Shown here one piece after another: positions 18,912 to 27,022 of a stretch of 64,000 nt of DNA. Within the stretch, counting starts at the first letter, position 1. Each line of letters begins with the position of its first letter. A model generated the notes under the pieces. That model was not told where the DNA came from and made no database searches. It saw nothing but the letters and a program-made list of their open reading frames with translations. The stretch spans positions 1 through 64,000 of the forward strand of contig NZ_JABXKP010000106.1 of the NCBI RefSeq assembly GCF_017114985.1, written 5' to 3'. The position numbers were made by a program, and so were the translations under genes. The DNA is from Nostoc sp. JL33 (GTDB taxonomy: Bacteria; Cyanobacteriota; Cyanobacteriia; Cyanobacteriales; Nostocaceae).

Positions 18912-18923
18912 TCGCGTCTATAC
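18896..18923. repeat. 28-nt perfect palindrome at the truA stop
   Basis: The core AGACGCGATTAATCGCGTCT is flanked by GTAT/ATAC, which extends the perfect pairing to 28 nt. The same 20-nt core occurs at 31965-31984 and 50828-50847, and a decayed copy lies near 15287-15308. It can fold as a hairpin in transcripts of either strand. Confidence 0.9.
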
Positions 18924-19022
18924 AATGGTCATTAGTGAATAACAAAGGACAAAGGACAACTGACAAATGACAAAAGACAATTGACTAATGACAAATTAAA
19001 AATGACAAAGGACAAATGACAA
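18924..19022. repeat. AAATGAC / AAAGGAC heptamer run ahead of rplM
   Basis: About twelve degenerate heptamer units. One AAAGGAC unit at 19008-19014 and one AAATGAC unit that runs into 19023-19026 seem to provide the ribosome binding site and start codon of rplM. Confidence 0.8.
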
Positions 19023-19484
19023 ATGACAACAAGTAAAACATACCTTCCTTCTCAAGCATCGCTTGAGCGTGAGTGGTACATAGTAGATGCCACCGATAAA
19101 CGCCTCGGTCGCCTCGCCAGCGAAATCGCCCAGGTATTGAGAGGCAAAAAGAAACCCGAATATACACCCCACCTAGATACAGGTGACTTCGTAATCGTCA
19201 TCAATGCCGAGAAAGTAGCAGTCACAGGCAAAAAGCGCACTCAAAAGCTTTACCGTCGCCATTCTGGTCGTCCTGGTGGGATGAAAACGGAAACTTTCGC
19301 TAAGTTGCAACAGCGCATACCAGAGCGGATTTTAGAACAAGCTGTTAAAGGTATGCTACCTAAAAATAGCCTGGGTAAGCAGTTGTTCACTAAGCTGAAA
19401 GTCTACGCTGGGCCCACACATCCCCATGATGCTCAAAAACCTAAAGAACTAAAAGTTAGTACAATTCCTGGAGAAGAAAATTAA
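19023..19484 (+). CDS. rplM: Large ribosomal subunit protein L13
   Basis: A 153-residue L13 with [61 protein letters not shown] and [10 protein letters not shown] near the end. It is an early assembly protein on 23S rRNA. The ATG used (19023) is part of the repeat AAATGAC; the next in-frame Met is some 80 codons on, so the repeat start must be the real one. AAAGGA nine bases upstream, also within the repeat, is the only Shine-Dalgarno candidate. The stop overlaps the rpsI start (TAATG). Confidence 0.95.
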   Translation: MTTSKTYLPSQASLEREWYIVDATDKRLGRLASEIAQVLRGKKKPEYTPHLDTGDFVIVINAEKVAVTGKKRTQKLYRRHSGRPGGMKTETFAKLQQRIPERILEQAVKGMLPKNSLGKQLFTKLKVYAGPTHPHDAQKPKELKVSTIPGEEN

Positions 19485-19900
19485 TGGTAGTAGCAGACGC
19501 CAATAGCGGTCGCGCCGTATACTGGGGTACTGGCCGTCGTAAGAACGCAGTAGCACGGGTACGCTTGGTTCCAGGCAGCGGTCAACTGACTGTGAACGGT
19601 AAAGATGGAAACTTGTATTTCCAATTTAACCCCAACTACCTGGGAGTCATCAAAGCACCCCTGGAAACTCTGGGATTAGAAAACGAATATGACATTTTGG
19701 TGAAAGCAGAAGGCGGCGGCTTGACCGGACAGGCTGATTCTGTGCGTTTGGGAGTTGCTCGTGCTTTGTGCCAGCTAGACCCAGACAACCGCCCACCTTT
19801 GAAAACCGAAGGTTATCTGACTCGTGATCCCAGAGCAAAAGAGCGGAAGAAATATGGTTTACATAAAGCTCGGAAAGCGCCTCAGTACTCTAAGCGTTAG
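19484..19900 (+). CDS. rpsI: Small ribosomal subunit protein S9
   Basis: A 138-residue S9 with [28 protein letters not shown] and the C-terminal [25 protein letters not shown], whose last Arg contacts P-site tRNA. Translation is coupled to rplM by a one-base overlap; GGAGAAG precedes the start. The L13-S9 pair is universal. Confidence 0.97.
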   Translation: MVVADANSGRAVYWGTGRRKNAVARVRLVPGSGQLTVNGKDGNLYFQFNPNYLGVIKAPLETLGLENEYDILVKAEGGGLTGQADSVRLGVARALCQLDPDNRPPLKTEGYLTRDPRAKERKKYGLHKARKAPQYSKR

Positions 19901-20046
19901 GGAATTGGGCATTGGTGAAGAAGGTGATAGGTTACAGGGGACAGGTGATAGTTTTCTGTTAGCTGTAACCTGTTCCCTTCTCCCTTCTTCTAGCTGCAAT
20001 TGAAACCTGAAAGTTATAATAGATATAGATTCAACACAAAAAAACA

Positions 20047-20289
20047 ATGGCTAAATCTGATATTCACCCCAAGTGGTATCCAGACGCTAAAGTTTACTGC
20101 AACGGTCAAGTTGTTATGACCATTGGCTCTACCAAGCCAGAATTGCACGTAGATGTTTGGTCTGGAAATCACCCATTTTACACCGGCACTCAGAAGATTA
20201 TTGACACCGAGGGTCGAGTAGAGCGCTTCCTCCGCAAGTACGGCATGAGCAGCACTCAAACATCTGGCGACGACCAAAACAAAAAGTAG
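20047..20289 (+). CDS. rpmE: Large ribosomal subunit protein L31, zinc-free form
   Basis: An 80-residue L31 with KSDIHPKWYPDAKVYCNGQVVMTIGSTKPELHVDVWSGNHPFYTG. Of the four cysteines that bind zinc in the C+ type, only C19 (in YCNGQ) is left; the DVCSKCH stretch has become DVWSGNH. It is therefore the C- type, which in other bacteria is made when zinc is short, although here it sits in the main ribosomal cluster. L31 bridges the two subunits. Confidence 0.94.
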   Translation: MAKSDIHPKWYPDAKVYCNGQVVMTIGSTKPELHVDVWSGNHPFYTGTQKIIDTEGRVERFLRKYGMSSTQTSGDDQNKK

Positions 20290-20393
20290 CGGGTTGGCTC
20301 TGCTGTTAACGACGGCCCTGCATCAGCTGGGTCGATTTTGATTTATATGCTCGAGCCAATTTGTTATTTTTTTAAGGAGCGATCGCACTGGTC

Positions 20394-21491
20394 ATGGCTG
20401 AATCATACTTACTGGACAAACTAAAATCCGTTGAACAAACCTTTAATGAATTAACACGTCGTCTTGGCGACCCCGATACCGCTAGCAATCCTGATGAATA
20501 TCAAGAAATTGCTAAGTCTCGTTCTTCTTTGGAAGAGGTAGTTGATACTTATGAAATTTGGAAAACAGCCCAAGAAGACTTGATCGGAGCGCGTCAGGTT
20601 TACAAAGAATCTGCAAGTGACCCAGAGTTGCAAGAAATGGCAGCACTGGAAGTAAAGGAGCTTGAACAAAAAATAGAATATTTAGAGACTCGCTTAAAAG
20701 TCTTACTGCTACCACGCGACCCCAATGATGAAAAGAATATCATGTTGGAAATTCGCGCTGGTACTGGTGGCGATGAAGCAAGTATTTGGGCTGGCGATTT
20801 GATGCAGATGTACACCCGCTATGCTCAGACTCAAGGTTGGAAAGTTTCTCTAGTGAGCGAATCTCGAGGAGAAATGGGTGGCTGGAAAGAGGTCATTCTC
20901 GAAATTAAAGGTAATGACGTTTACAGCCAGTTAAAGTTTGAAGCTGGAGTGCATCGTGTGCAGCGCGTGCCGGCAACTGAATCTGGGGGACGAGTTCATA
21001 CTTCCACAGCCACCGTGGCGATTATGCCAGAGGTGGATGATGTGGAAATTCACATTGACCCCAAAGATATTGAAATGACTACAGCTCGTTCTGGTGGTGC
21101 TGGTGGGCAAAACGTCAACAAGGTGGAAACAGCCGCCGACTTGATGCACAAACCGACAGGAATTCGGATTTTCTGTACAGAAGAACGCAGCCAGTTGCAA
21201 AACAAAGAACGGGCGATGCAAATTCTGCGGGCGAAGTTGTATGAGATGAAGTTACGCGAACAACAAGAGGCTGTAACTTCCATGCGGCGATCGCAGGTTG
21301 GTACTGGATCGCGATCGGAAAAAATTCGCACTTACAATTATAAAGATAACCGCGCTACTGATCATCGGTTAGGTCAGAATTATTCCCTTAACCCTGTTTT
21401 AGAAGGTGATTTAGAGACACTTATCCAATCTTGCATATCTCTAGACCAGCAAGAACGTCTCGCGGAGTTAGCGACTTCTGCCGCTAACTAA
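20394..21491 (+). CDS. prfA: Peptide chain release factor 1
   Basis: A 365-residue class I release factor. The stop-codon reading motif is PAT (in [14 protein letters not shown]), which marks RF1, reading UAA and UAG; the hydrolysis motif is GAGGQNVNK. The N-terminal helical domain (1-100) and C-terminal [15 protein letters not shown] block are normal. It ends the plus-strand translation cluster, and follows rpmE after about 100 nt with an AAGGAGCGATCGC sequence 8-20 nt before the ATG. Confidence 0.96.
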   Translation: MAESYLLDKLKSVEQTFNELTRRLGDPDTASNPDEYQEIAKSRSSLEEVVDTYEIWKTAQEDLIGARQVYKESASDPELQEMAALEVKELEQKIEYLETRLKVLLLPRDPNDEKNIMLEIRAGTGGDEASIWAGDLMQMYTRYAQTQGWKVSLVSESRGEMGGWKEVILEIKGNDVYSQLKFEAGVHRVQRVPATESGGRVHTSTATVAIMPEVDDVEIHIDPKDIEMTTARSGGAGGQNVNKVETAADLMHKPTGIRIFCTEERSQLQNKERAMQILRAKLYEMKLREQQEAVTSMRRSQVGTGSRSEKIRTYNYKDNRATDHRLGQNYSLNPVLEGDLETLIQSCISLDQQERLAELATSAAN

Positions 21492-21500
21492 TTTTTGCTG

Positions 21501-21947
21501 TTAAAAATACTGTAAAACCACTTGTTGCGCCGTTACTTTTAACACACACAGGTGGTTTTCTAATATCGCGTGGAGTGCATCTTCCATTTCACTGGGATAA
21601 TTGTAATAGGCAAATTCATACTTCATGACGTAATTTAGCTTCGCCCATTCCTTCAGGTTTTGACAGGTATGAATTAGCTTTTCTGCTTCTTGTTGCCAAC
21701 GCGCAAAAATCCGGTAGCTGTAAAAGCTGCTGCACACGTTACCTTGATTATCCCAGTAGGAAATACATACCTGATGCTTCAGGCGATGGATTTTTTTGAT
21801 TTGTTTAACATCGTAGCCTTTAGCTTTCAAAGCTTCTTTGGCTTCAGCCTCCGAAATGTGCCACTGTTCTGGTTTAATTTTATTAGTGGCTATAAGGTTT
21901 TTACCTTTGCGGCGATATTGATTAACTTTGTATGGCTTGTGAAACAT
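21501..21947 (-). CDS. Conserved-looking protein of unknown function
   Basis: A 148-residue protein, convergent with prfA and 9 nt from its stop. It starts MFHKPYKVNQYRRKGKNLIATNK and has a lysine-rich N-terminal half, then an aromatic-rich middle (YWDNQGNVCSSFYSYRIFARWQQEAEKLI) and ends in a beta-like VTAQQVVLQYF. There is no signal peptide or membrane segment, and I recognise no family. The composition and codon use match the surrounding core genes, so it is probably a resident gene and not a recent arrival. Confidence 0.6.
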   Translation of the reverse strand: MFHKPYKVNQYRRKGKNLIATNKIKPEQWHISEAEAKEALKAKGYDVKQIKKIHRLKHQVCISYWDNQGNVCSSFYSYRIFARWQQEAEKLIHTCQNLKEWAKLNYVMKYEFAYYNYPSEMEDALHAILENHLCVLKVTAQQVVLQYF

Positions 21948-22127
21948 GATGCACCTTTGATATTATTTCTTCGCAGCAAAGTCTGGCTACTAGCACAAGC
22001 GCCGTAGCAAACTAAGTTTTTTGGATTGGTTAAAGATAGATGGGTTAGTCTACTAGCTTAATGCCTGTAGTTGCCGATTTACAACCAGAGATATAGTTTA
22101 GTACTGAAACACAAGGCTGTCAATATA

Positions 22128-22161
22128 AAAGTAAACTTGTATTATTGAAAGTAAACTTGTA
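22128..22161. promoter_or_regulatory. Paired direct repeat, probable operator of the XRE gene
   Basis: AAAGTAAACTTGTA occurs twice, at 22128-22141 and 22148-22161, with start-to-start spacing of exactly 20 bp (two helical turns). Each copy contains the inverted element AAGT-AA-ACTT. The second ends 26 bp before the GTG start. This is the layout expected for two regulator dimers bound on one face of the DNA; autoregulation by the downstream gene is inference. Confidence 0.6.
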
Positions 22162-22187
22162 AATACAGTTGGCTAGCCATATAAGCA

Positions 22188-22550
22188 GTGAAGATCGAAA
22201 GCAAACAAAAACTGATTGAAATCATTAAACTAGCTCGCGGTTCAATGAGTCAGCGAGCGTTTGGTAAGCTTTTGGGAGTATCTGCTACTGCTGTTCAGAT
22301 GTGGGAAAAAGGTGTGAAGGTGCCAGATACAGAAAATTTGGCTCAAATCGCATCGAAAGCAGGCTACACAATGGAAGAATTAATCAGCTGCATAGATGGC
22401 AAGCCAATTCCAGAAACCTCAGATTTGAGTCTGATTCTGAGACAAATCCAGCATATGCCTCTGGGACAAGTGGCTCAAATTGTGCAAGCTGCGGCAGATA
22501 GATTGGCTGCTGTGGCTGAAGCATCCGGGGATGAAGCAAAAGCAAGTTGA
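22188..22550 (+). CDS. XRE-family helix-turn-helix regulator
   Basis: A 120-residue protein whose residues about 8-58 form a Cro/CI-type HTH: ARGSMSQRAFGKLLGVSATAVQMWEKGVKVPDTENLAQIA. The C-terminal half (TSDLSLILRQIQHMPLGQVAQIVQAAADRLAAVAEA) is helical and may dimerise. Start GTG 22188 is weakly supported; no strong ribosome binding site is seen. The paired 14-mer direct repeat just upstream is a likely operator. No partner toxin gene lies on either side, so it is more likely a lone regulator than an antitoxin. Confidence 0.75.
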   Translation: MKIESKQKLIEIIKLARGSMSQRAFGKLLGVSATAVQMWEKGVKVPDTENLAQIASKAGYTMEELISCIDGKPIPETSDLSLILRQIQHMPLGQVAQIVQAAADRLAAVAEASGDEAKAS

Positions 22551-22576
22551 ATATTAAAATAATTCGTAATTCGTAA

Positions 22577-22690
22577 TGACGCTCTCTACGAACGCGAATA
22601 GCGTGTCGCAGACAGACGCTAAAAGCGTAGCTTGTCCTCCGCAGGAGTACGCGGACTCGCTAACGCTGCGCTAACGTAATTCGTAATTAA
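22577..22690. repeat. Composite repeat rich in GCGTAGC / GCTAACG modules
   Basis: Flanked by AATTCGTAATTCGTAAT on both sides (about 22563-22578 and 22674-22688), with an interior built from GACGCTAAAAGCGTAGC and CTCCGCAGGAG-type hairpins. It looks like modules inserted into a heptamer (AATTCGT) tract. Confidence 0.65.
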
Positions 22691-22763
22691 GTTTTTTAAG
22701 AGCGATTTAGCGCAAAATCGGATCAAACTAGCTCGTGGTCTTTTGTTGTCAAGATTCAACTCT

Positions 22764-23222
22764 ATGGACAAACTTTTTTTGTATGACCAAGACTTCTATG
22801 GCTGGACACAGCAGCAGGCTAAAGCGTTAGAGCAGAGGCTAGTTATGGAACTAGATTGGCAACACCTGCAAGAGGAAATTCAAGCTTTGGGCAGACAGGA
22901 GTATCGAGAACTCGTAAGTCATTTGAGTTTATTACTCGGCTATCTCTTGAAGTGGGAGTATCAACCCGAACAACGCGATCGCAGTTGGTTTTTAACAATT
23001 CGAGAACAGCGTCGCGCCATCCACAGACATCTGCGACAGAACCCCAGCTTAAAGTCTCGAATAGAAGAAGCCTTGTTAGATGGCTTTGAAGCGGGAGTGG
23101 ATTTGGCGCTACGAGAAACTAACTTACCATTACGAGCTTTTCCAGAGCATTGCCCCTATTTATTTGATGATGCGATCGCAGACAATTTTCTGTGCGATAC
23201 TCGTCAAGACTGGGAAGGATAA
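22764..23222 (+). CDS. DUF29 domain protein
   Basis: A 152-residue protein of the cyanobacteria-enriched DUF29 family: LYDQDFYGWTQQQAKALEQRL, then ELDWQHLQEEIQALGRQEYRELVSHLSLLLGYLLKWEYQPE and the C-terminal LPLRAFPEHCPYLFDDAI. The family is all-helical, usually present in many copies per genome, and its function is unknown. ATG 22764 is used because a DUF29 N-terminus starts there; the upstream TTG 22743 has nothing to favour it. A second, divergent copy is at 33485-33928. Confidence 0.85.
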   Translation: MDKLFLYDQDFYGWTQQQAKALEQRLVMELDWQHLQEEIQALGRQEYRELVSHLSLLLGYLLKWEYQPEQRDRSWFLTIREQRRAIHRHLRQNPSLKSRIEEALLDGFEAGVDLALRETNLPLRAFPEHCPYLFDDAIADNFLCDTRQDWEG

Positions 23223-23274
23223 TTCCTGCCATTTTTTTGACGCTCATTTTTTATATGGATACACGTTATATTTG

Positions 23275-24012
23275 TTAATAAATAATAGAAACTAGTTTTT
23301 CAAAATCTTGTAAATCACAGCTTTGCTGTTTTTGAACATCTTGAACATATATATTGTAGTACAGCTTATTTTCTTGAAATTTGAAGAAAGAGCCTACTAT
23401 GGGTAACTGCTCACCTTTAAGTCTGAAAACTATTCTGTTAAGTTTATATTTTCCGTATTTATTAACAAGATAAACAAAGCTATCAAAACTTCCATTTACA
23501 GCTTTTTCAAATTCGAGTATATTTTTATCTAATTTATTAGAACTTTGCAAGATTAAAGCTGGTATATCTTCAAGATTATTGAGAGTATTACTCATAAATA
23601 CTCCATCTTTTTTTATATAAGCAATAATTTGGTGATAATTGTATAAAATACCAATTTCTGAACAAGATTGTTTTAGGTATCTTTCAATCTGCTTCTCATG
23701 ATTCCGTAAGTTTTCTTCTTCTCGCTTGACTTCCACAATCATTAGAGGAGGTAAATATGGTTTAAAATATTCATTTTCCGCAGTTTTATATAATTCTATA
23801 TCATGATTATCAGATTCCACCCTTATATCAATTTTATTTGGGAATAGTCCACTTTGATTTACTAAAAAGTAGAGAAACAATTGCCTAATTTTTTCTTCTG
23901 GTCGTCCATCAAGAACAATTTCCCTCCTTCTAATCAAACACTTTGTATATTCTGCATAGTCTATCTTATATATATTTAGTTTTCTGGATATTTCTTCACT
24001 TAAGCTAGTCAT
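23275..24012 (-). CDS. HsdR-N-like PD-(D/E)XK nuclease domain protein
   Basis: A 245-residue protein whose N-terminal half follows the type I restriction HsdR N-terminal domain: GRPEEKIRQLFLYFLVNQSGLFPNKIDIRVE (residues 36-66), Asp71 in HDIELY, and the catalytic-type LPPLMIVEVKRE with Glu94 and Lys96. A helix QIERYLKQSCSEIGILYNYHQIIAYIKKDG follows, as in such domains. No helicase, methyltransferase or specificity gene is present, so it is not part of a type I system. It lies 91 nt downstream of the P-loop NTPase gene on the same strand and is AT-rich like it; the two are likely co-transcribed. The C-terminal 110 residues match nothing that I know. Confidence 0.65.
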   Translation of the reverse strand: MTSLSEEISRKLNIYKIDYAEYTKCLIRRREIVLDGRPEEKIRQLFLYFLVNQSGLFPNKIDIRVESDNHDIELYKTAENEYFKPYLPPLMIVEVKREEENLRNHEKQIERYLKQSCSEIGILYNYHQIIAYIKKDGVFMSNTLNNLEDIPALILQSSNKLDKNILEFEKAVNGSFDSFVYLVNKYGKYKLNRIVFRLKGEQLPIVGSFFKFQENKLYYNIYVQDVQKQQSCDLQDFEKLVSIIY

Positions 24013-24103
24013 AGATAGTCAGGTTGGTTTATAAACTGGTTATAGGGATGCAATAATATTGCATCTCTTAGTATTTACCATGCGATTTTAAATTGCTATC
24101 TGT

Positions 24104-26134
24104 CTATTTTTCTCCGAAAAAGCTTAATATTTTAGTAACTAATTCTGCCCAATACTCACCTGCTTTAATCTCTAAAAATGTATTGAGGCTTTGCTCACTT
24201 TCAAGTTCGTTCTTCAATGTCCTACATACATTCTTTGTATAGTTCTCACCTGGAAGCTGTACCTTGCCTTTCTCTTTAATTAAAGCCGTCCAGAATTCAG
24301 AATCTGCGCTTTGAGGTGATAATTTTCTTCTAGCTTCATATTGAACTTTGACACCTACTTCACTTATAAAATTGTCATAAAATGAGTTAAGTTGTATGAC
24401 TAATTCAGGAATAAATGTTTTTAAAGATTCATTCGCAGATGTAAGCTCATTAAGGATATTTTCTAATTCCTGTTTTGGTTGTTTGGTAAACTTCTTCAGC
24501 ATTTCATCTTCATTTCTTCCCTCAGCAAAAACCCTCATATCGTAATATATGTCTATATTTCTTGGCTCATAGTAACCGAAGTTTCTATGGATAGCATGTT
24601 TAGTGTTCCATGCCTTAGGATTGGTACGATAATGTTCAACATACTTAGTAACAAAACCTTTATCTGTACCTTGGTCTTTATAATTAAAACTTTGTACTCT
24701 TTTACTTAAATCCCGTAAATCCTTTATCTTCTGAATGGCATTTTCAATTGCCTTGATTTCTGCTTCGGTCAAAGCATCACCATTTTTTATTCTCGTAAAG
24801 TTTTCTTGGATATTCTTTATTTCACCCAATAAAATATTTCGTCTACGTTCTACTACACCGGCTATGGCTTCAATGAATTCATTTTTATCTGCCTGTACAT
24901 TTTCATCACTGTAAATATCAGTATTTAGCTTGACTATATCATCACGGTAGTACCTAAAAGCATCATAGAACAAAATGTTTTCCAGGAAAAAATCTAGGTT
25001 TAAATTCCTAAATGTAGCTTGAACTTCTTCTTTTCTGATTTGAATTCCTGTATCCCAATCTCCATCACATCCATTCACTTTTTCAGGTTGATTTTTGTGA
25101 GGCAATACCAAAGTTATAAATCTATGATGAAAATCTTTGGATTTAGATGTAAGATGATAACCTATTAAATCCCTAATATTAGTTTCAGGAGCATCATTAA
25201 AGGGAGTGACAAAGAGACAGATAGTATCCTGATTTTCAATATATTTCTGCAAGTCTTTACGAATTGGATTTTCATCAAGTCCTTTAGTATCTACAACTGA
25301 ATCGAACTGAGACAAGTTTGATCCAGATAAAACATCATAGCTCACATAAAGATATATTTTTCTCGGAATAGCAAATTCCTCAAGCTCAACATTATTGATG
25401 GCAGCAAAGGTATTTTTTATCCATTCTTGCTCATTTTTTTGATTATTAAATTCAATCTTATTCGTAGTTCTAGATTCAAGCTTTGCATTATTCAAAGCAA
25501 GTTTTTTTAATTCATCTAATCCTAGCTTATCAAATTCTTCCTTAGCTATATCTATTTCAATTTTCTTTTTTTCTCCATCATTAATTGTTTTATAGTGTAA
25601 CTTCATTTTTGTAACATTCCTAATAGCCCTTTCAATTTCTTTAGAAATAATTATCTTCTGATCTGCTTGAGGATTGTCTTTATTTGCAATATGTTCGCAA
25701 AACTCAAAAATAAGATTTTCCATTTCGTCAACTGCATAAGGCTCTATCTCTATGTAAGTTTTTTCCGCAGCTTTGATAATTACTTCACATATAGTAGTTT
25801 TACCTCCTCCCGTTGATAGTAATTCTTTAGTTTCGGTTATATTCCGAGGTTTACCAGCAATAGTTTTGGAAACATTGAAGTCGCTTATTAAGTTAAAAAT
25901 ATGGCAAATAGCTGTGGTCTTTCCTTGACCAATAGTACCTATAAAAGCAATTTTATATTTTTCTATACTAAGAATTTTATCTATTTCATCTAATCGCTCT
26001 AACTTGGATTTCAGGTTATTGATGCAAATATGATTAGATATATTAATTTCCGAATGACCTGATATTTTTTTAATTTCTTTCCTCAAATTTTGTTTCAAGG
26101 ATGCAATTTCTTCTTGCCACGTTATCGTCAACAT
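24104..26134 (-). CDS. Dynamin-like P-loop NTPase of unknown function
   Basis: A 676-residue protein. Residues 66-74 (GTIGQGKTT) are a Walker A/G1 loop; 281-285 (VDTKG) is the DxxG element of GTPases; 107-114 (STGGGKTT) is a second glycine-rich loop at the place of switch I, where a Thr could coordinate magnesium. No clear NKxD is seen. Between 120 and 250 and again after 420 the chain is charged and helical, with coiled-coil character, as in large dynamin-like proteins. There is no transmembrane segment; the end (YWAELVTKILSFFGEK) is amphipathic. It is strongly AT-rich with no HIP1 site over 2 kb, unlike its neighbours, which suggests horizontal transfer. With the nuclease-like gene downstream it makes a plausible two-gene defence unit; this role is inferred. 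Confidence 0.6.
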   Translation of the reverse strand: MLTITWQEEIASLKQNLRKEIKKISGHSEINISNHICINNLKSKLERLDEIDKILSIEKYKIAFIGTIGQGKTTAICHIFNLISDFNVSKTIAGKPRNITETKELLSTGGGKTTICEVIIKAAEKTYIEIEPYAVDEMENLIFEFCEHIANKDNPQADQKIIISKEIERAIRNVTKMKLHYKTINDGEKKKIEIDIAKEEFDKLGLDELKKLALNNAKLESRTTNKIEFNNQKNEQEWIKNTFAAINNVELEEFAIPRKIYLYVSYDVLSGSNLSQFDSVVDTKGLDENPIRKDLQKYIENQDTICLFVTPFNDAPETNIRDLIGYHLTSKSKDFHHRFITLVLPHKNQPEKVNGCDGDWDTGIQIRKEEVQATFRNLNLDFFLENILFYDAFRYYRDDIVKLNTDIYSDENVQADKNEFIEAIAGVVERRRNILLGEIKNIQENFTRIKNGDALTEAEIKAIENAIQKIKDLRDLSKRVQSFNYKDQGTDKGFVTKYVEHYRTNPKAWNTKHAIHRNFGYYEPRNIDIYYDMRVFAEGRNEDEMLKKFTKQPKQELENILNELTSANESLKTFIPELVIQLNSFYDNFISEVGVKVQYEARRKLSPQSADSEFWTALIKEKGKVQLPGENYTKNVCRTLKNELESEQSLNTFLEIKAGEYWAELVTKILSFFGEK

Positions 26135-26307
26135 ACTGTTTACCCTTTTTCGATGCTTACTTACTTGATATTTACAGTATGCCCATTATGGTTGAATATC
26201 TAACAAAAGCCTCATAAAACCACCAAACGCGCCTATGGCAAGCCTTTAGTCACTTGGATATGAGCAGAGCGATCGCTAATTTTGGCTGAGTTAGAGGTTC
26301 TGGTAGA

Positions 26308-26413
26308 AATACATAACGGCTGCACAAACTAAGTCCGCCTGCATGGACTCCAGCAAGTTGAAACCCACGGAGGTGGGTTTTGTCTGTATAGCTGCGATTT
26401 CTAATCGCCAGGG
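26308..26413. repeat. Three-hairpin interspersed repeat (MITE-like)
   Basis: Consecutive hairpins AGTCCGCCTGCATGGACT, AACCCACGGAGGTGGGTT and CTGCGATTTCTAATCGCCAG. This order is a pattern common in Nostoc-type genomes. It lies between the AT-rich unit and the next plus-strand gene, so may mark an insertion edge. Confidence 0.8.
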
Positions 26414-26490
26414 CTAGGATATTTTTACTGGCAGTTAAGGAATAAATGGTTTTAAAATGGTGCAATCTTAAATGATTTATGGGTGCAGCT

Positions 26491-26988
26491 ATGTCGCTAC
26501 GCAATGAGCCTTTAGATTGGCAAGTTGAATCAAATGATCCTTATATACCAGTTTATCATCAAGGTGATTTGGTGGGATTTTTTAAACCAGATTATGCCAG
26601 TGAAGTTATTAAGTTTTTAAATGAGCAAGTAGTTTTAAAGAAAGCCTTAAAAATGGCTTGTACTGATTTAATTAAAAAAATGGGCGGCGATCCGAATAAA
26701 GTCAATTATTTAATGGGTAAATATATAATAACTAGTGAGCGTCCCAAGCATGGAACTAGAGCGATCGCTATTCTACTTACTGATCGACAAAAAGAACTTG
26801 ACTTGAGTAACCAGGAGTTTACTAAATTCTGCGATAGCTTTAAATTATCCCCCGATGAACTGAATAATATTTATGCTGGAGAAGCATTTGATGATAGTTT
26901 GTTAGCGCCCATATCACGTATATTAGGGATTGCAAAAGAGCGGTTGCTGGAAGTGCGGGATGGTTCTGAAGAACAAAGTAACATATAA
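26491..26988 (+). CDS. Hypothetical protein, possible regulator
   Basis: A soluble protein of about 165 residues. The N-terminal part reads SLRNEPLDWQVESNDPYIPVYHQGDLVGFFKPDYASEVIKFLNEQ, a segment typical of small cyanobacterial unknowns; the C-terminal part (TDRQKELDLSNQEFTKFCDSFKLSPDELNNIYAGEAFDDSLLAPISRILGIAKERLLEVRDG) has the helical spacing of an HTH domain without a firm match. ATG 26491 is chosen; an ATG at 26479 is also possible. It may regulate the adjacent accessory genes, but nothing shows this directly. Confidence 0.55.
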   Translation: MSLRNEPLDWQVESNDPYIPVYHQGDLVGFFKPDYASEVIKFLNEQVVLKKALKMACTDLIKKMGGDPNKVNYLMGKYIITSERPKHGTRAIAILLTDRQKELDLSNQEFTKFCDSFKLSPDELNNIYAGEAFDDSLLAPISRILGIAKERLLEVRDGSEEQSNI

Positions 26989-27022
26989 ACAGCAAATTAA
27001 AATATTCAAATGATATAAAATA

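Noticed and set aside
18924-19022. Possible CRISPR array in the heptamer runs
   Set aside because: Units are 7 bp with no spacers of constant length; these are short tandem repeats, as are the similar blocks elsewhere in the window. No cas gene is present.
23275-24012. Part of a type I restriction system with the methyltransferase at 39346
   Set aside because: Type I systems use an adenine methyltransferase and a specificity subunit; neither exists here, and the two genes are 15 kb apart.
26250-26504. An 84-codon minus-strand frame
   Set aside because: It is made largely of the three-hairpin interspersed repeat and overlaps the start of a better plus-strand gene.
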